A stretch of DNA of 64,000 nucleotides from Podocnemis expansa (taxonomy: Eukaryota; Chordata; Testudines; Podocnemididae). Both the position numbers and the translations under genes were made by a program. Location of the stretch: assembly GCA_007922195.1 (NCBI GenBank), contig ML682038.1:7001950-7065949 (forward strand), in the 5' to 3' direction. Within the stretch, counting starts at the first letter, position 1. Each line of letters starts with the position of its first letter. Positions 54,801 through 60,000 of the stretch are shown here, one piece after another. Below the pieces are notes generated by a model that worked only from the letters and a program-made list of their open reading frames with translations, was not told the DNA's origin and ran no database searches.

Positions 54801-55786
54801 AATAACTTTAGGGGCTACATGCAGCCTGAGTGTTTGAGACCCCTGGTCTACACTATAGGCTTTCTCCCATGGATGTAAGTGCCCCACTACCCCAACATAG
54901 TAACTACAACTCCATAAGAGGTATATGGAGTATGTTGATGTAATAAAGACAATGCAGTTACATGACGTGAAATTCGAGGTAAGATGGAATTTCTCTTAAC
55001 CTTACACTTTCAGATTCTTGTTATTAAAAACAGAAAAACCCCCATAACCTTGCTATCATCTTTTGTAGTTAGTTTTTTTAAAAAGCCAGTATTTCTTCTC
55101 TGTATCAATAAGCTGAATGGCTGAAATTTATTACATTTTAAGATGCTGGAGCATGTTATGGTGTAATGCTCTCTCATCAGTTTGAGTTAATCAATATTAA
55201 GCTCCATGCCTACACTAAAATGTCACCCCTCACTGCCATGAGTCATGCTTCTTCAGCAAGCTCCATGCAGATCACTGTGGCAGCAGAGCTCATTAAAAAT
55301 GAGTCTTAAAACTTACATATGCAGCAGTCTTAATGAGGTATTTTACCAGCTTTTTGGCATTTCAAGGCAGATTGCTGTTGAGCTGAACCAAATTCTAACT
55401 TCAAGTGTAAAGCTCATATCCCATATCAAATCCTCTGGATCATTTTCTAATAAAGACAACTTAAAAACAAGACAAATATAACATGTGGTGAGTTGTTTTC
55501 ATTAGTCATCCTTTCAAATTTCACCAAGATTAAGCAGAACCATTAGTTAAGAGAGGTTTCCAATAGTGCATCTGGAATCTATTAATGTAACACTTCAAGT
55601 TCATTTCTTCTTTGTGTAGGTGCCTCTGTATTTTGTATACCTCCAAATGCGGTATTTCCATTTGACCTCACTGATGAAGCCTCTCTGCAGCAAAGGGATG
55701 TTTATCTGATGCAGTGCTATCAGCAGCTGCTACAGTTTATTGCTACATATGGCCCTGGAGTACATGTTACTACTAGTGAAGAATAA
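19358..55786 (+). CDS. MCMDC2: MCMDC2, meiotic MCM-domain protein (complete)
   Basis: Minichromosome maintenance domain-containing 2 is a diverged MCM paralogue needed in mouse for repair of meiotic double-strand breaks by strand invasion. Coding exons are 19358-19457 (exon begins 19260), 19580-19710, 19805-19864, 20189-20384, 23555-23677, 23812-23919, 25339-25467, 35183-35420, 38261-38466, 41394-41560, 41977-42153, 49286-49428, 50161-50270 and 55620-55786. They sum to 2055 bases, 684 residues plus TAA, close to the human length (about 681). The start [20 protein letters not shown] has a second in-frame ATG seven codons on. The N-terminal half has cysteine pairs CSEETC and CSLC, a likely zinc site. 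The AAA+ half lacks a Walker A GKS, and its Walker B counterpart is GICFIGDL. All junctions have AG/GT borders. AATAAA overlaps the stop and recurs at 55946 and about 56203. Confidence 0.95.
20491..20681 (+). repeat. Penelope-like terminal repeat with uninterrupted TGTAAGTTCCC site
   Basis: It contains CTGACAA, the stem-loop GTGGGATGTTCTCCCAC, AAAA, GCTCATGTGATAAATAAA and TTAGTCTTTAAGTGCCACAG. The preceding TGCATTTATTTTCTTCCCATTCTGTAAGTTCCC block is continuous here, whereas the copy at 27.1/34.4 kb is split at exactly this point by a Harbinger-like element. Confidence 0.7.
21513..21612. repeat. foldback Penelope-like fragment
   Basis: AAAGGAGTCTGGTGGCATTAA and AAGTGCCACCAGACTCCTT are inverted arms around AAATAAATTCATTAGTC. 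The left edge GTTCCAAAAGTGTATCTGTG resembles the usual GTTCCAAAGGGGTAGCTGTG edge of the family. Confidence 0.6.
21834..22175. mobile_element. hAT-like MITE, decayed
   Basis: The left part CAGTGGGAACCCAACTGGTGG and the right part AAAAAGTTGGGAATTCTG look like imperfect hAT inverted termini. The interior has GTGGTCCGTGAGGGTACTGC. I could not define a clean target duplication. Confidence 0.45.
22560..23175. mobile_element. GC-rich non-autonomous hAT element with perfect 8-bp duplication
   Basis: It starts CAGGGGCGTCGCTGG and ends AGCACCGCCTCTG. It is flanked on both sides by aacagctg (22552-22559 and 23176-23183), a perfect 8-bp target duplication. The interior is a series of diverged GGCCAGGGATC...GGCCTGGCC units that produces long accidental frames on both strands, including one of 239 codons. 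A relative without clean ends is at about 40272-40665. Confidence 0.75.
23920..25338 (+). other. MCMDC2 intron, no recognisable element
   Basis: AT-rich intron starting GTCAGT and ending TTCTAG. Two frames of 68 and 114 codons at 24667-25168 have no recognisable domain, and I treat them as chance. Confidence 0.55.
25820..26590. mobile_element. hAT-like element with a nested MITE
   Basis: The left part AATTCTCAAAGTGGGGCATG and the right part AAAGTTTGAGAATCACTG are inverted relatives of hAT termini. A 165-bp repeat (25988-26152) is nested within. C- and G-runs suggest a decayed GC-rich interior. No transposase. Confidence 0.5.
25988..26152 (+). repeat. ~165-bp MITE-like repeat, copy 2
   Basis: It runs from AGAGCTATAACTATGGCGGG to GTGTTATGGCT, sharing TCAATGGAGCTGCTCTATTAAA and GCAAGGGGCGCATTCCAATC with the copy at 13749. 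Confidence 0.6.
27140..27222 (+). repeat. Penelope-like repeat, left half (split)
   Basis: This is the 5' part (CAACTGCTTTGATTTGCTG to CCCATTCTGTAA) of a repeat that continues at 34352. Comparison with the intact copy at 20491 shows that the break point is TAA, the target duplication of the inserted element. Confidence 0.7.
27430..28993. repeat. GC-rich diverged repeat units inside the Harbinger-like element
   Basis: The block has loosely repeated units such as GCAGCTGCC, GGTGGCAGCCAC and GTCAATTTCAC. Long frames on both strands (up to about 280 codons) follow from GC content and lack any family motif. Confidence 0.55.
28280..28921. repeat. 121-bp inverted arms around a 400-base gap
   Basis: Bases 28280-28400 and 28801-28921 are reverse complements, symmetric about the run of N at 28401-28800. 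The arms contain CTTGCGGAGCCTGCCAGG and ACTGGGTACCCCTACAGCTC. Either the element has a long palindrome or the assembler closed a hairpin with a fixed-size gap. Confidence 0.85.
29007..29196 (-). repeat. 3' LTR of the gypsy element
   Basis: On the element strand it begins TGTGGTGTTTTGG and ends CTTAAAACTCTACA (TG...CA). It differs from the 5' LTR at about four bases and in a GA-repeat length. An AATAAAGACTTC stretch supplies the polyadenylation signal. Confidence 0.9.
29197..29863 (-). pseudogene. gypsy pol C-terminal tail, frame-disrupted
   Basis: Sequence between the integrase core and the 3' LTR. It encodes a serine/proline/threonine-rich tail in one frame and integrase C-terminal residues (SVQTAS, WRRHV) in another. 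The duplication TTCTGGGTGGATGCATC/TTCTGGGTGGATA accounts for one frame change. Confidence 0.55.
29864..30625 (-). CDS. pol: gypsy integrase
   Basis: The zinc-binding part has [10 protein letters not shown] and CTACQS (HHCC type). The catalytic core shows [22 protein letters not shown] and NGLAERFVQ, the D, D, E residues. Integrase joins the cDNA to host DNA. It is in a different frame from RT because of a frameshift near 30620, otherwise intact. A C-terminal continuation (29349-29750) is out of frame, and contains a 17-bp tandem duplication at about 29608-29642. Confidence 0.9.
   Translation of the reverse strand: MSRRTELSTQSGCLLWSMRVIIPPSLRPHLLEQLHSSHCSIVRMKEIARSYFWCLGLDRAIDEMARVCTACQSIRNAPQLAPLHPWDWPERPWQRIHVDFTGPFEGCMFLIAVDAHSKWPEVSVMQSTTMEATIQTLRGFFSHYGLPEQLVSDNGPQFISQDFETFMKANGIHHIRSAPYHPSTNGLAERFVQTMKQALKSAKGRSPLHKRLDNFLLSYRNTPQATTKASPAFLMMGRQLCSCFDLLKPRDTR
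30547..32205 (-). CDS. pol: gypsy reverse transcriptase and RNase H
   Basis: About 552 codons uninterrupted. RT motifs: [32 protein letters not shown] and the catalytic [10 protein letters not shown] (near 31606-31638). [20 protein letters not shown] begins the connection. The RNase H-like part has [16 protein letters not shown] and LLTDHRPL. The last residues (from about 30625) are a wrong-frame tail: a frameshift separates this from the integrase frame, with which it overlaps at 30547-30625. It makes cDNA from the element RNA inside particles. Confidence 0.93.
   Translation of the reverse strand: MTKEEINLAAVLMKHAAVFGEDLGNMKGITVKLNIKPDCQPKCLKARMVPFAIRPKVEENLERLVKDGVLVPVTHSQWATPIVPIVKKDGSIQICGDFKVTVNPVLCAEQYPLPHIEDIFAGLAGGQKFSKIDLNQAYLQTHVEEESQELLTIVTHKGLYRYCHLPFGITSAPALFQRAMDQILSGLSGVQCYLDDILVTGKNEEEHLTNLETTLQRLEEHGLRVHRDKCKFFQPSVEYLGHIIDADGLHTSPAKVKAIVDAPLPQNVSQLRSFLGLLNYYGKFIPQLATLLEPLHELLGPKKAWNWTEACDVAFNEAKRSLVNSKVLTHFDPSLPLQLACDASPYGVGAVLSHIMPSGEERPIAFTSRSLTKAETNYAQIERKALGIVFGIRKFYQYLWGKKFTLLTDHRPLTSILGPHTGIPHLPASQMQRWALMLSGYTYEIKYRQSSLHCNADGLSRLPLLAHSQDLGQEGIFYFEQVENTPVMASQVKKVTRVDPVLSRVMDFVMHGTFLPDSQVSPDLCPMCLGGQSYRPNPGVCCGVCVSLSHLH
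32205..32285 (-). repeat. short CR1-like 3' tail with AAATC repeats
   Basis: A stretch of TCAAA(T)C repeats is followed by ATAGGGCTGGAAGGGACCTC and CATTGAGTCCAACCCCCTG, the known 3' end of sauropsid CR1 elements. It separates the protease and RT parts of the gypsy pol frame. It is either a very short CR1 copy or a SINE that borrowed a CR1 tail. Confidence 0.7.
32233..32784 (-). CDS. gypsy aspartic protease region
   Basis: Continuation of the gag-pol frame after the palindromic insertion. The active-site motif [10 protein letters not shown] is intact, followed by a beta-rich segment and [12 protein letters not shown], which marks the protease to RT linker. It cleaves the element's polyprotein in the virus-like particle. 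Its 3' side is bordered by the CR1-like tail insertion, which separates it from RT. Confidence 0.82.
   Translation of the reverse strand, partial: ACKQRKGKPNRRGGLEKNGLLVWQTKREILHAVEQNTGDHSDTQMEDEDSLHVLSITAGPRKFWVTPVLEGKPIRMELDTGAAVSLVSNLVYEKDFRYLPLKPTVVILKTYTGETVPLLGTIDVKVELNGQTTKLPLFVVKRNYPALVGRSWIRKIQLDWSQVHGFNSQGVGLNDLMRSLPAL
32797..32914. mobile_element. 118-bp palindromic insertion in gypsy gag
   Basis: The target duplication ACGTTCAATGTG (12 bp) is at 32785-32796 and 32915-32926. Inside are arms of about 36 bp, AACAAGCAGTTGTGTGGCAC... and its reverse complement, around CAGATTT, followed by GACTAACACGGCTATCCCTTT. The blocks are those of the dispersed Penelope-like repeat, here without the hammerhead-like core. 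Confidence 0.85.
32879..33589 (-). CDS. gag: gypsy gag with two zinc knuckles (interrupted at the 3' end)
   Basis: Structural polyprotein of the retrotransposon. It starts [19 protein letters not shown], has a retrotransposon-gag core (residues about 40-170, including [20 protein letters not shown]), and then knuckles [14 protein letters not shown] and [12 protein letters not shown]. The second knuckle is cut by the palindromic insertion at 32797-32914. The original frame resumes beyond it with [10 protein letters not shown], which supplies the missing cysteine. Codons before the insertion are uninterrupted. Confidence 0.88.
   Translation of the reverse strand: MALLTTTFEAYDHSADSWQTYTVRFQNFVIANNITDEKKVPVFLMVIRVKTYNLLCDLLYLEKPEQKPYGDLVEVLGAHFSPKPLVIAERHRFYQRKQEEGESVVQFVAALQKLAAHCDFKNMLEEMLRDRLVCGLHSESTQKRLLTKGQLTLQKAVEIAVSVECITQDTQQIGVSVRKASLQPAPRAPGRQECYRCVKQDHLASECWFKELLCRQCGKRGHIERFKRDSRVSLVQ
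33878..34063 (-). repeat. 5' LTR of the gypsy element
   Basis: Near-identical to the left copy, with the same TG...CA ends. The primer-binding site follows two bases inside the element. Confidence 0.9.
34352..34466 (+). repeat. Penelope-like repeat, right half, hammerhead-like core
   Basis: Contains CTGATGA at about 34373, the stem-loop GTGGGATTTTCTCCCAC, then AAAT, GCTCATGC, AATAAATAATCTGTTAGTC and TTTAAATGTGCTATCAGA. The CTGATGA box is intact; the GAAA box is altered to AAAT. Confidence 0.7.
34487..34660 (-). repeat. ~165-bp MITE-like repeat, copy 3 (reverse)
   Basis: Contains the reverse complement of the shared blocks: AGAGCAGCTCAGTGGAGCTGC, GGGGCAAAACCCCATT, and edges CTGTAACGAGTC and GTAGGTATGGCCCT. 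More diverged than the other two copies. Confidence 0.45.
34661..35182 (+). other. MCMDC2 intron tail, nothing recognised
   Basis: AT-rich sequence up to the acceptor TATATTAG before the exon at 35183. Confidence 0.55.
35421..38260 (+). other. MCMDC2 intron with a long Penelope-like foldback
   Basis: Starts GTAAAC, ends CCCATAG. It holds the repeat at 36143-36612. The rest, including 36613-38260, shows no element that I recognise. An A-run is at about 36723-36735. Confidence 0.55.
36143..36612. mobile_element. Penelope-like element, inverted terminal blocks, best hammerhead-like core
   Basis: The left block (36143-36245) is on the minus strand: CTGATGA, stem GGGGGATTTTTCTCCCAT, GAAA, GTTCATGC, AATAAATAAATTTGTTAGTC. 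The right block (36480-36612) is on the plus strand: CTGACAA, stem GGTGGGATTTTCTCCTAT, GAAA, GCTCATGC and the edge AGTCTAACATGGCTACCCC. Between them is 235 bp of non-coding sequence, including TGCATTTATTTTCC. No protein remains. Confidence 0.65.
38892..39040. repeat. Penelope-like foldback
   Basis: Left edge GTTCCAAAGGGGTAGCTGTG, then GGAGTCCTGTGGTACTTAAAGACTAAC... and an inverted ATAAATTTGTTAGTCTTTAA arm. The arms meet near GAGCTTTCCTGGGAGAAATAA, so the stem II region is truncated. Confidence 0.65.
39133..39338 (-). repeat. possible solo or terminal LTR of an endogenous retrovirus
   Basis: On the minus strand it contains AGAATAAAGCTCCATTCCTC followed by CACTAAGCTTGTGG and ends CCTCTACA; a TTATATAAGG box lies upstream. 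GGGGGAAT just outside the left (5') border looks like a polypurine tract. Ends TG...CA are plausible. No second LTR found; the 39340-39700 sequence could be flanking retroviral remnant. Confidence 0.45.
39821..39856. repeat. CA microsatellite
   Basis: About 16 CA units following a CTCTCT run and followed by TCTCCCCCCCG. It generates accidental frames of threonine-histidine repeats. Confidence 0.95.
40162..40255 (+). repeat. Penelope-like fragment
   Basis: Contains ATAAATTTGTTAGTCTTTA, AGTGCCGTAAGACTCCTTG and ACTAACATGGATACCC. The hammerhead-like stem is missing. Confidence 0.6.
40272..40665. mobile_element. GC-rich repeat related to the hAT element at 22560
   Basis: The left edge GGAGCATCGCTAACGCTGGG and right edge GGGGGCAGCAACGCCACTG resemble the CAGGGGCGTCGCT termini of the 22.56-kb element, and GTGCCCCAAGTCTCAGCGCC resembles its subterminal block. 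Diverged and without a clear duplication. Confidence 0.5.
40691..40908. repeat. Penelope-like foldback
   Basis: Two inverted copies: minus-strand TTGATGA, stem, TGAAAGCTCATGC; plus-strand TTGAGGA, stem, TGAAAGTTCATGCAATGAATAAATTTG. They meet around a G-run at 40797-40805. Confidence 0.65.
42211..42408. mobile_element. Penelope-like foldback, longest arms
   Basis: Arms of roughly 70 bp: GGAGTCCTATGGCACTTAAA... and its partner ...TTTAAGTGCCACAGGACTCC, meeting near ACTTCAGACGCTTCAGAGTG. The minus-strand arm has stem GTGGGATTTTCTCCCAC and GAAAGCTCATGC but CTGA-AGTGGG, three bases short of CTGATGA. The right edge is GACTAACACAGCTACCCCTTTGG. Confidence 0.75.
43119..45428 (-). CDS. ZMYM1/hAT-type transposase-like protein, 769 codons, uninterrupted
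   Basis: A hAT-superfamily transposase-like protein of the DUF4371/ZMYM1-like group, which normally binds terminal repeats and cuts and pastes DNA in the nucleus. The start [17 protein letters not shown] is the usual N-terminus of this group. Residues about 130-170 ([20 protein letters not shown]) are the end of a TTF-type zinc finger whose upstream cysteine part is not evident. DUF4371 follows, with [10 protein letters not shown]. The C-terminal hAT dimerisation region has [14 protein letters not shown] and [11 protein letters not shown]. Two conserved sites differ from the group by recall: NCTPD at residue 285 where DxTPD is expected (first catalytic Asp), and DTCWSSQ for TRWSSR. It could be a recently inactivated transposase or a retained host gene. 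Confidence 0.85.
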   Translation of the reverse strand: MPSKKPSGAEYRKRRKIAEEQRQKCANNINSWLILHKRTASQTDHFGRFITENENTEQSSGICESRVMTANRSPQSNLITTGKQIEEEEGKSSELLESGGDVREDHKSNDQDLNLKECDASDEAQTSNRLKGFNDWKHLDQLVDHENTADHQDKFLKWKSLEKKIKSEKLIDDTLEREFLCEKQKWQHILKATLESILFCAKSNLPLRGTKEIIGRPDAGIFLSLLELISHYDSDVKNVMNHQKGTVHYLSPKIKSEFLDLLGKNVRGEIISRIKKAKYFSLLFNCTPDVLHHKQVSRIIRYVHIDAGNISVEESFIDFIETNQKTGIGIADEIMSKLKLDGIDIKNARGQGYDNGANMSDIYNCIQAVILKENELVKFVPYSGHSLNLACVHSASVSPSMISFFVLVQEIYSFFASSTSRWTMLMSVLKTTLKGHSDTCWSSQANAVQVLHKQIKEVHEVLNGIISNASMYNVETVSTATDILTQINYNFLCTLSIWNDILSNVDKITKALQDKNLSVFQASRMIYGLKNALQDIRENQLELHIEKAKVMAENMEISSEFLEKHKQKVKQMHFCASQDEGCSLSAEQLYKAEIKKALAAILFQLNWRYEKLNEVSTDFEFLSGSKLFSMHSTDLKAKAVQLAEKYSNDLNPADFSSEIESFKYQALSILPVPESATTLDLLKIIHEYEIKECYPNLETAMRIFLTLPVTVASCERSFSKLKLIKIYLRSSLAKENLSNMAILSIENQITNQINFDQVIDYFATSKSQS
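45715..47550. repeat. GC-rich repeat region with paired CAGGGCC termini
   Basis: CAGGGCCGTCCCTCGGTGGG at the left and, reversed, CAGGGCCAGAACTAGGGTGG at the right. Inside is another hAT-like terminus CAGTGGTTGTCAAACTTTTTT (about 45931) and C/G-runs at 46271 and 46613. Flanks show no duplication. Not coding. Confidence 0.4.
48480..48825. repeat. GC-rich hAT-like fragment
   Basis: CCCAATGTTTCCCAACCTGTG at the left resembles a decayed hAT terminus. The interior repeats ACACAAAGCAG(C/T)TGG(C/A)CAG three times with C-rich stretches. No right terminus identified. Confidence 0.35.
50310..51060 (-). mobile_element. CR1 LINE, 3' fragment (first copy)
   Basis: On the minus strand it covers the end of the reverse transcriptase ([22 protein letters not shown]) and the 3' UTR, ending at GAGTCATAGAAACTGG, a diverged CR1 terminus. 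It is broken by substitutions and is truncated at its 5' side, where it abuts the next copy. Confidence 0.8.
51102..51530 (-). pseudogene. CR1 C-terminal region
   Basis: Contains [36 protein letters not shown] and [15 protein letters not shown], the typical C-terminus of sauropsid CR1 ORF2. Separated from the RT by a break near 51800. Confidence 0.85.
51805..52961 (-). pseudogene. CR1 reverse transcriptase region, broken
   Basis: Two frames (52961-52617 and 52491-51805). Motifs: [56 protein letters not shown] and the catalytic box [10 protein letters not shown] break at about 52500-52617 separates the two parts. The conserved FADD box reads FVDD. Confidence 0.9.
52954..53772 (-). pseudogene. 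CR1 endonuclease region, broken
   Basis: Frames from 53772 and 53376 together cover the apurinic-type endonuclease part: [46 protein letters not shown] and [13 protein letters not shown] stop at about 53377 separates them. Endonuclease nicks the target for reverse transcription; this copy cannot make a full protein. Confidence 0.85.
54384..54474 (+). repeat. Penelope-like fragment
   Basis: Contains TTTGTTAGTGTCTCAGTGCCATAGGATCCCTTG and CCAGACTAACATAGCTACC. The hammerhead-like part is missing. Confidence 0.55.
54605..54990. repeat. MITE interrupted by a hAT insertion
   Basis: GGTCTACACTACATTTATGTC on the left and GTCTACACTATAGGCTTTCTCCC on the right look like one repeat split by the element at 54670-54845. 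A possible relative is at 20836-21095 (GAGCTACACTACTAAATG). Confidence 0.4.
54670..54845. mobile_element. hAT MITE (same family as 18452)
   Basis: Termini CAGGGGGCTCAAACTCAAAT and GAGTGTTTGAGACCCCTG. Flanking 8-mers atctacac and gtctacac differ at one base. Interior GGGGCTACATGCAGCCTG is shared with the inner element at 18452. Confidence 0.75.
54991..55619 (+). other. last MCMDC2 intron tail, nothing recognised
   Basis: AT-rich sequence ending in the acceptor TTTGTGTAG before the terminal exon. Confidence 0.55.
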
Positions 55787-56220
55787 AGAACCTCTCACGG
55801 AAGGAGTTTGTGTTTTTATTTATTTTATCATATAGATTTGATTTTTTTTGAAAATGTAAAGATTTTAAATATTTAAATTTTACAGTAATGCTGTTGCAAA
55901 TTGTACATGAAAGTTGGTTTTTTTAATGAAATTGTTATTCATCCAAATAAAAGTCTGTTGCCAGCATAAAGTTAAACAATAGTGCACATTAATTTTCACA
56001 GTCTGAGTATACCACTGGACTGTTGGTTTCTCAAAGCTGTAGCCTTTATAGATAAGATTACCCAGAGAAGAAAACCAAAGCATCATACTCATGTTGCTTT
56101 AAGTATTAGTCAGGCAGCAATGTTCATGGCCCAACAGATATTAAAATATACTAGTGGACAGTAATGACAAAGTGAACTTGTAATGGAAATAGTAAAAGTT
56201 TAAATAAAAATGGTTTTGAA
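55787..56220 (+). other. MCMDC2 3' UTR
   Basis: AT-rich sequence after the stop. AATAAA lies at 55946 and again near 56203; the first of these is the likelier end. Downstream to 56391 nothing is recognised. Confidence 0.6.
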
Positions 56221-56391
56221 AAAATTCACCACTGCTGTCAGATGGCTTCAAAACTAAAAGGTAGTTTGTAGAACAATTTATTCAGTGTAGTTATTAGACT
56301 TTACTAACTTAGTTTGTATTCTGTTGGCTTTTTGCTGCCATAGTTCATTCAACTATACATGATGGCAAAAGTACATCATAAAAACTGTAGA

Positions 56392-56760
56392 TGTGTACGT
56401 ATGTCAAGGAAAACTCTTGAAACAACAACCTTGAGTGCATCAGCAAAGCTTATTTTATTACAGAAAAAGGGATAAGAGAGCACTCACAGGGAGAGAGCAA
56501 AGGCTGGTCTCCGCCCATGTGATGCATTACAGGGTCTTTATAACTTTCAGCAACACTTACATATTTGCATACATATAGGAAATAAAGGGAATAAGATATG
56601 GCAGCTTCTTATGGGCACAAGCTACACCTTTTCCTTTTATGGTAGCAAAGACAGAAAAACACAGTTTCAACCAGACAAGATAAGGCTATGTGATACATGG
56701 CAATCAAACCTGCAAACAATCACTACCCGTATTAGTGTTCTCTAGCTGCATTCTTTCACA
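56392..56760 (-). repeat. 3' LTR of the endogenous retrovirus
   Basis: TG...CA borders: on the minus strand it begins TGTGAAAGAATGCAG and ends CATACGTACACA. It contains TTATAAAGACCC (TATA-like) and AATAAAATAAGC (polyadenylation). The polypurine tract CTCAAATTGGGGAGAT lies directly outside at 56761-56776. Length 369 bp. Confidence 0.85.
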
Positions 56761-57266
56761 ATCTCCCCAATTTGAGACTTTTCTAGACTCACTGTTTACA
56801 GTATACAGTTTACATTCATCATATCTTGGATTTCATCATCATGATCTTGCCTCCTCTTAACAATTCCTGCATACAAACTGTAGACTTTTCTGTACTTTGA
56901 GTCAATATTGCAGCTGAAGCTCAGGAAAACTACTTAAAGCAAAGGCCTAGACAACAACAAAACAACATTATTGTAATTGTGTACAATATTATAATCACTA
57001 GAATTAAGAAAGACCATACACAATTTTCCACCCTAGAGCTCCCAGATCAGGTAACCATGAAGTTATCCATGACCACACACCTCCAAAACCCCATTCAGTA
57101 TCTTCCGTGACCACTTGATGAAGAGCAAGTTGAGCTTGGATTTCTTAGATGTCTGTTTCTATGTGCTGCTGTTGATTGATGAGCACGCAACAACTGGAAT
57201 TCACGAGGACACACACACCTCCCTGAGAGGCCTGTAAAAAACCTAAGGCCATTCGATTTTGGTGGG

Positions 57267-58340
57267 TTACCTTACAGAGTTGGGAAACTTCCTCTTAGCG
57301 TCAGCAGTAGCACTACCCAAGGCCTTGATGGGGGCTGAGATGTTTACAATAGCTTTTTCCAATTCTGCCACACCCAGATGTGGCAACAGGATATCCATGA
57401 ATTGATGAAACCCCATTTGCCTTATGGCTAAAGGGTTGGCAGCTCTTTTAGTACGATAATTCTTGAGATTTTGGGTAGTTCCTAAATATAAGGAATTGTG
57501 TGTCTCAAATCCCTGGAGGATATATCCCAGCGTGCATGTATGAATCCATCTCCATGGCAAAGTTTTGTATGCCCAATTTCCACACAGCCAAAATAATCCG
57601 GGACCAGATAATGTAGGGTACACCGAATGGGTACCATTTTTATAGTGAGTTTGATAGCCGGCAGCATTATGGTTTATAACTCGACATCATCAGGCCTGAT
57701 AGAGGATATAAGAAGGGACTTGCTGATTAATTAAGGAGGCGTTTTCACAAACTGACACATTAGGTGGATAGAATATTCCTAAATCCTGCATAGTATAGTT
57801 GGTGGAATTTGACACAAAAAACATAATCAAGTCTCCACTTGGTGCCATTGTGAGTACTGCAGTTAGTGGAAGCAACATCATCATCATCACTTATTAACAT
57901 TCCATAGTTAGAATTTGGATAGTAATCCAAAAATTCTGACATAATGGGTAATGCCCAACCAATTCCCTACCTGGTATGGTGGTACAATTGGGGTAGGTCT
58001 CATTAAACCAATAGCACAAGGGTGCAAGGTATCTGGGGGATACCCTCCATCGGGAAATTCGTATAGTGTGGAAACTGGGATCAGAATGATTTTTGGTTTG
58101 ATAGATTAAGTGTGAACAGTCTTTCCTTGTAGCTCATTCCTGTAGAGGTAAAGGTGCAGGCATGAAAGAGATTCCCTGGTCTAAGTATGTTGGCTTATGT
58201 GTGCAAATCCAACAATTGCTTTTATTCCCTGCCTGAGCTACTGACCGGAATAAATTTAAAATATTTTGTTCCCATCCTAATACAATTTGCCAATTTACAG
58301 CTACCAAAATCATTCCGAGCACTATGGGCAAGCTTTTCAT
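57267..58340 (-). pseudogene. env: retroviral env remnant
   Basis: Env mediates receptor binding and fusion in retroviruses; this copy cannot make one. The reading starts MKSLPIVLGMILVAVNWQ, a signal-peptide-like segment, followed by a CWIC motif of the surface subunit. Further left, FWLCGNWAYKTLPWRW and the subunit-cleavage motif RTKR are visible at about 57430-57590. Frames change at about 57950 and 57690, with intervening stops, and the transmembrane subunit is incomplete. Confidence 0.85.
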
Positions 58341-59195
58341 TTCAAAGCCAATTAGAAAGGGAAAATGTTTCCAACAACGAAAATCCAGTGGTTAGCACCC
58401 CAAAGGCTATCATCAGCTAACTATGAAAGCAGTCAGAACTTCTTTGTTCCTTGGGCCCAAATGTCTCAATGGGCTAATGGGGTAACTCCTAGGTTCTGGT
58501 TTGGGAGGTGATCTCCCAAAATTCCACAGTTACTATCTTCCTGCTCAAGGTCCAAGAAAATCTCAGTGCCGTAACAGCTCTAAAAATGAAAAATGCATAT
58601 ACTTAAATAAAAATTACAAGTGGCCTCTACTATCATCTTCGGGAACCTTATGAGTTCACTGCAGTTTTTCTCAAGGAAATTCCTTTTTTTCTTCTCCTCC
58701 TCCTCGGCTTATAAAGATGTGGGAGTGGGTTGGTTACTCTGGCTGCACTGTCACCAGTCCTCCTCCTTACTTGGACTTCTTTCTTACTTTGTGGAGGTGT
58801 GGTTCTCTTACACTGTGATGCATGGACCCAGGCTGCTCTGACCTCTAGTTTAACTGCAGTATGAGCTGTCAGAAGAACTTGGAAGGGTCCTTTCCACTAG
58901 CGTTCCAGGGCACTCTTCCACTGATAGCACTTCAGATATACCCTAGAGCCTGGAGATTGGGTATGACACTTCTGGTCTGGGGAGGCTAGTAATGCTCCCT
59001 TCACCTGTAAAGATATCCTGCTAAGACTCTTGGTCAGATCTAGGCTGTATTGAATAGCCTCAGTGTGTAAACTGCAAATCTTTTGGTGCTTTACTAAGTC
59101 TACATGGGAGGGGCATTGTCCTTCCTATCAATATCTCATGGGGTGACATCAGTTTTTGCCTGAAGAAACTTCAACACAATGGGTAAGGCATCCAC

Positions 59196-59826
59196 TCACT
59201 TTAGCCAGGTAGAGGCACAACCTTTGGCCAGTCTTCCCTTCAAGACCCCATTGGTTCTTTCTACTTTCCCTGAAGCCTGTGGGTAATAAGGGCAGTGGAA
59301 GCACTGTTGGATCTTAAGGCTCTGGCATGCCTCAGCAAGAATCTTCCACGTGAAGTGGGGGCCCCTGTTGGAATTTAGCCGTAGGGGTACCCCAAATCTT
59401 GGCACAAAGTCTCTCAGCAAACATTTCACTACTGCAGCTACATCACCTTTATGGCAAAGATAGGCTTCCACCCATCCCAAGAACATACATATAATTACTA
59501 AAATATATTGGAAGCCATTACACTTGGGCAATTTAATAAAGTCAACTTGCATATTACAAAGGGGTCCCTTGGCGGGTGCTGAGTTGCCCTCTTGCTCTTT
59601 ACAGGCTTTTTCCCACATTGTAGGGAAAGCAAATAGGGCAAGAGGCACAGTAGGCACTGACACAGCTGTGCTGATTTGGAACATACCAGTCTTTGGCCAG
59701 CAAGGTGGCCATCGCTTCCTTGCCTACATGCACCAGGTCATGGTAGGTAATTAACAAGTTAGGCAGGAAGCTAGATGGTGCAACAGGACGGCCATCCCTG
59801 TCTTGCCATACTTTGCCTTCTTCCAT
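59196..59826 (-). pseudogene. pol: retroviral integrase remnant
   Basis: Two overlapping frames. The zinc-binding part shows HDLVHVG and CASCPIC (HHCC). The core shows MQVDFIKLP, LNSNRGPHF and GKVERTNG; the second catalytic Asp (usual SDRG) is Asn here. Integrase would join viral DNA to the host chromosome; the substitution and frameshift make this copy inactive. Confidence 0.88.
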
Positions 59827-60000
59827 TGAGTCTTTTCAGTTTCCGGAGCCAACTCTCACATCATGCTAAGGTCCTGTCCAGAGACCTCAGCAGGGGGAGG
59901 CACTTCTTGTTGAACTAACAAAGCAGCCTGGTCAGCCCGAGGTTGGGTGATTGTGGCTTTAGCGGCTGCATCAGCCAAAGCATTTCCCATACTTGTTTGA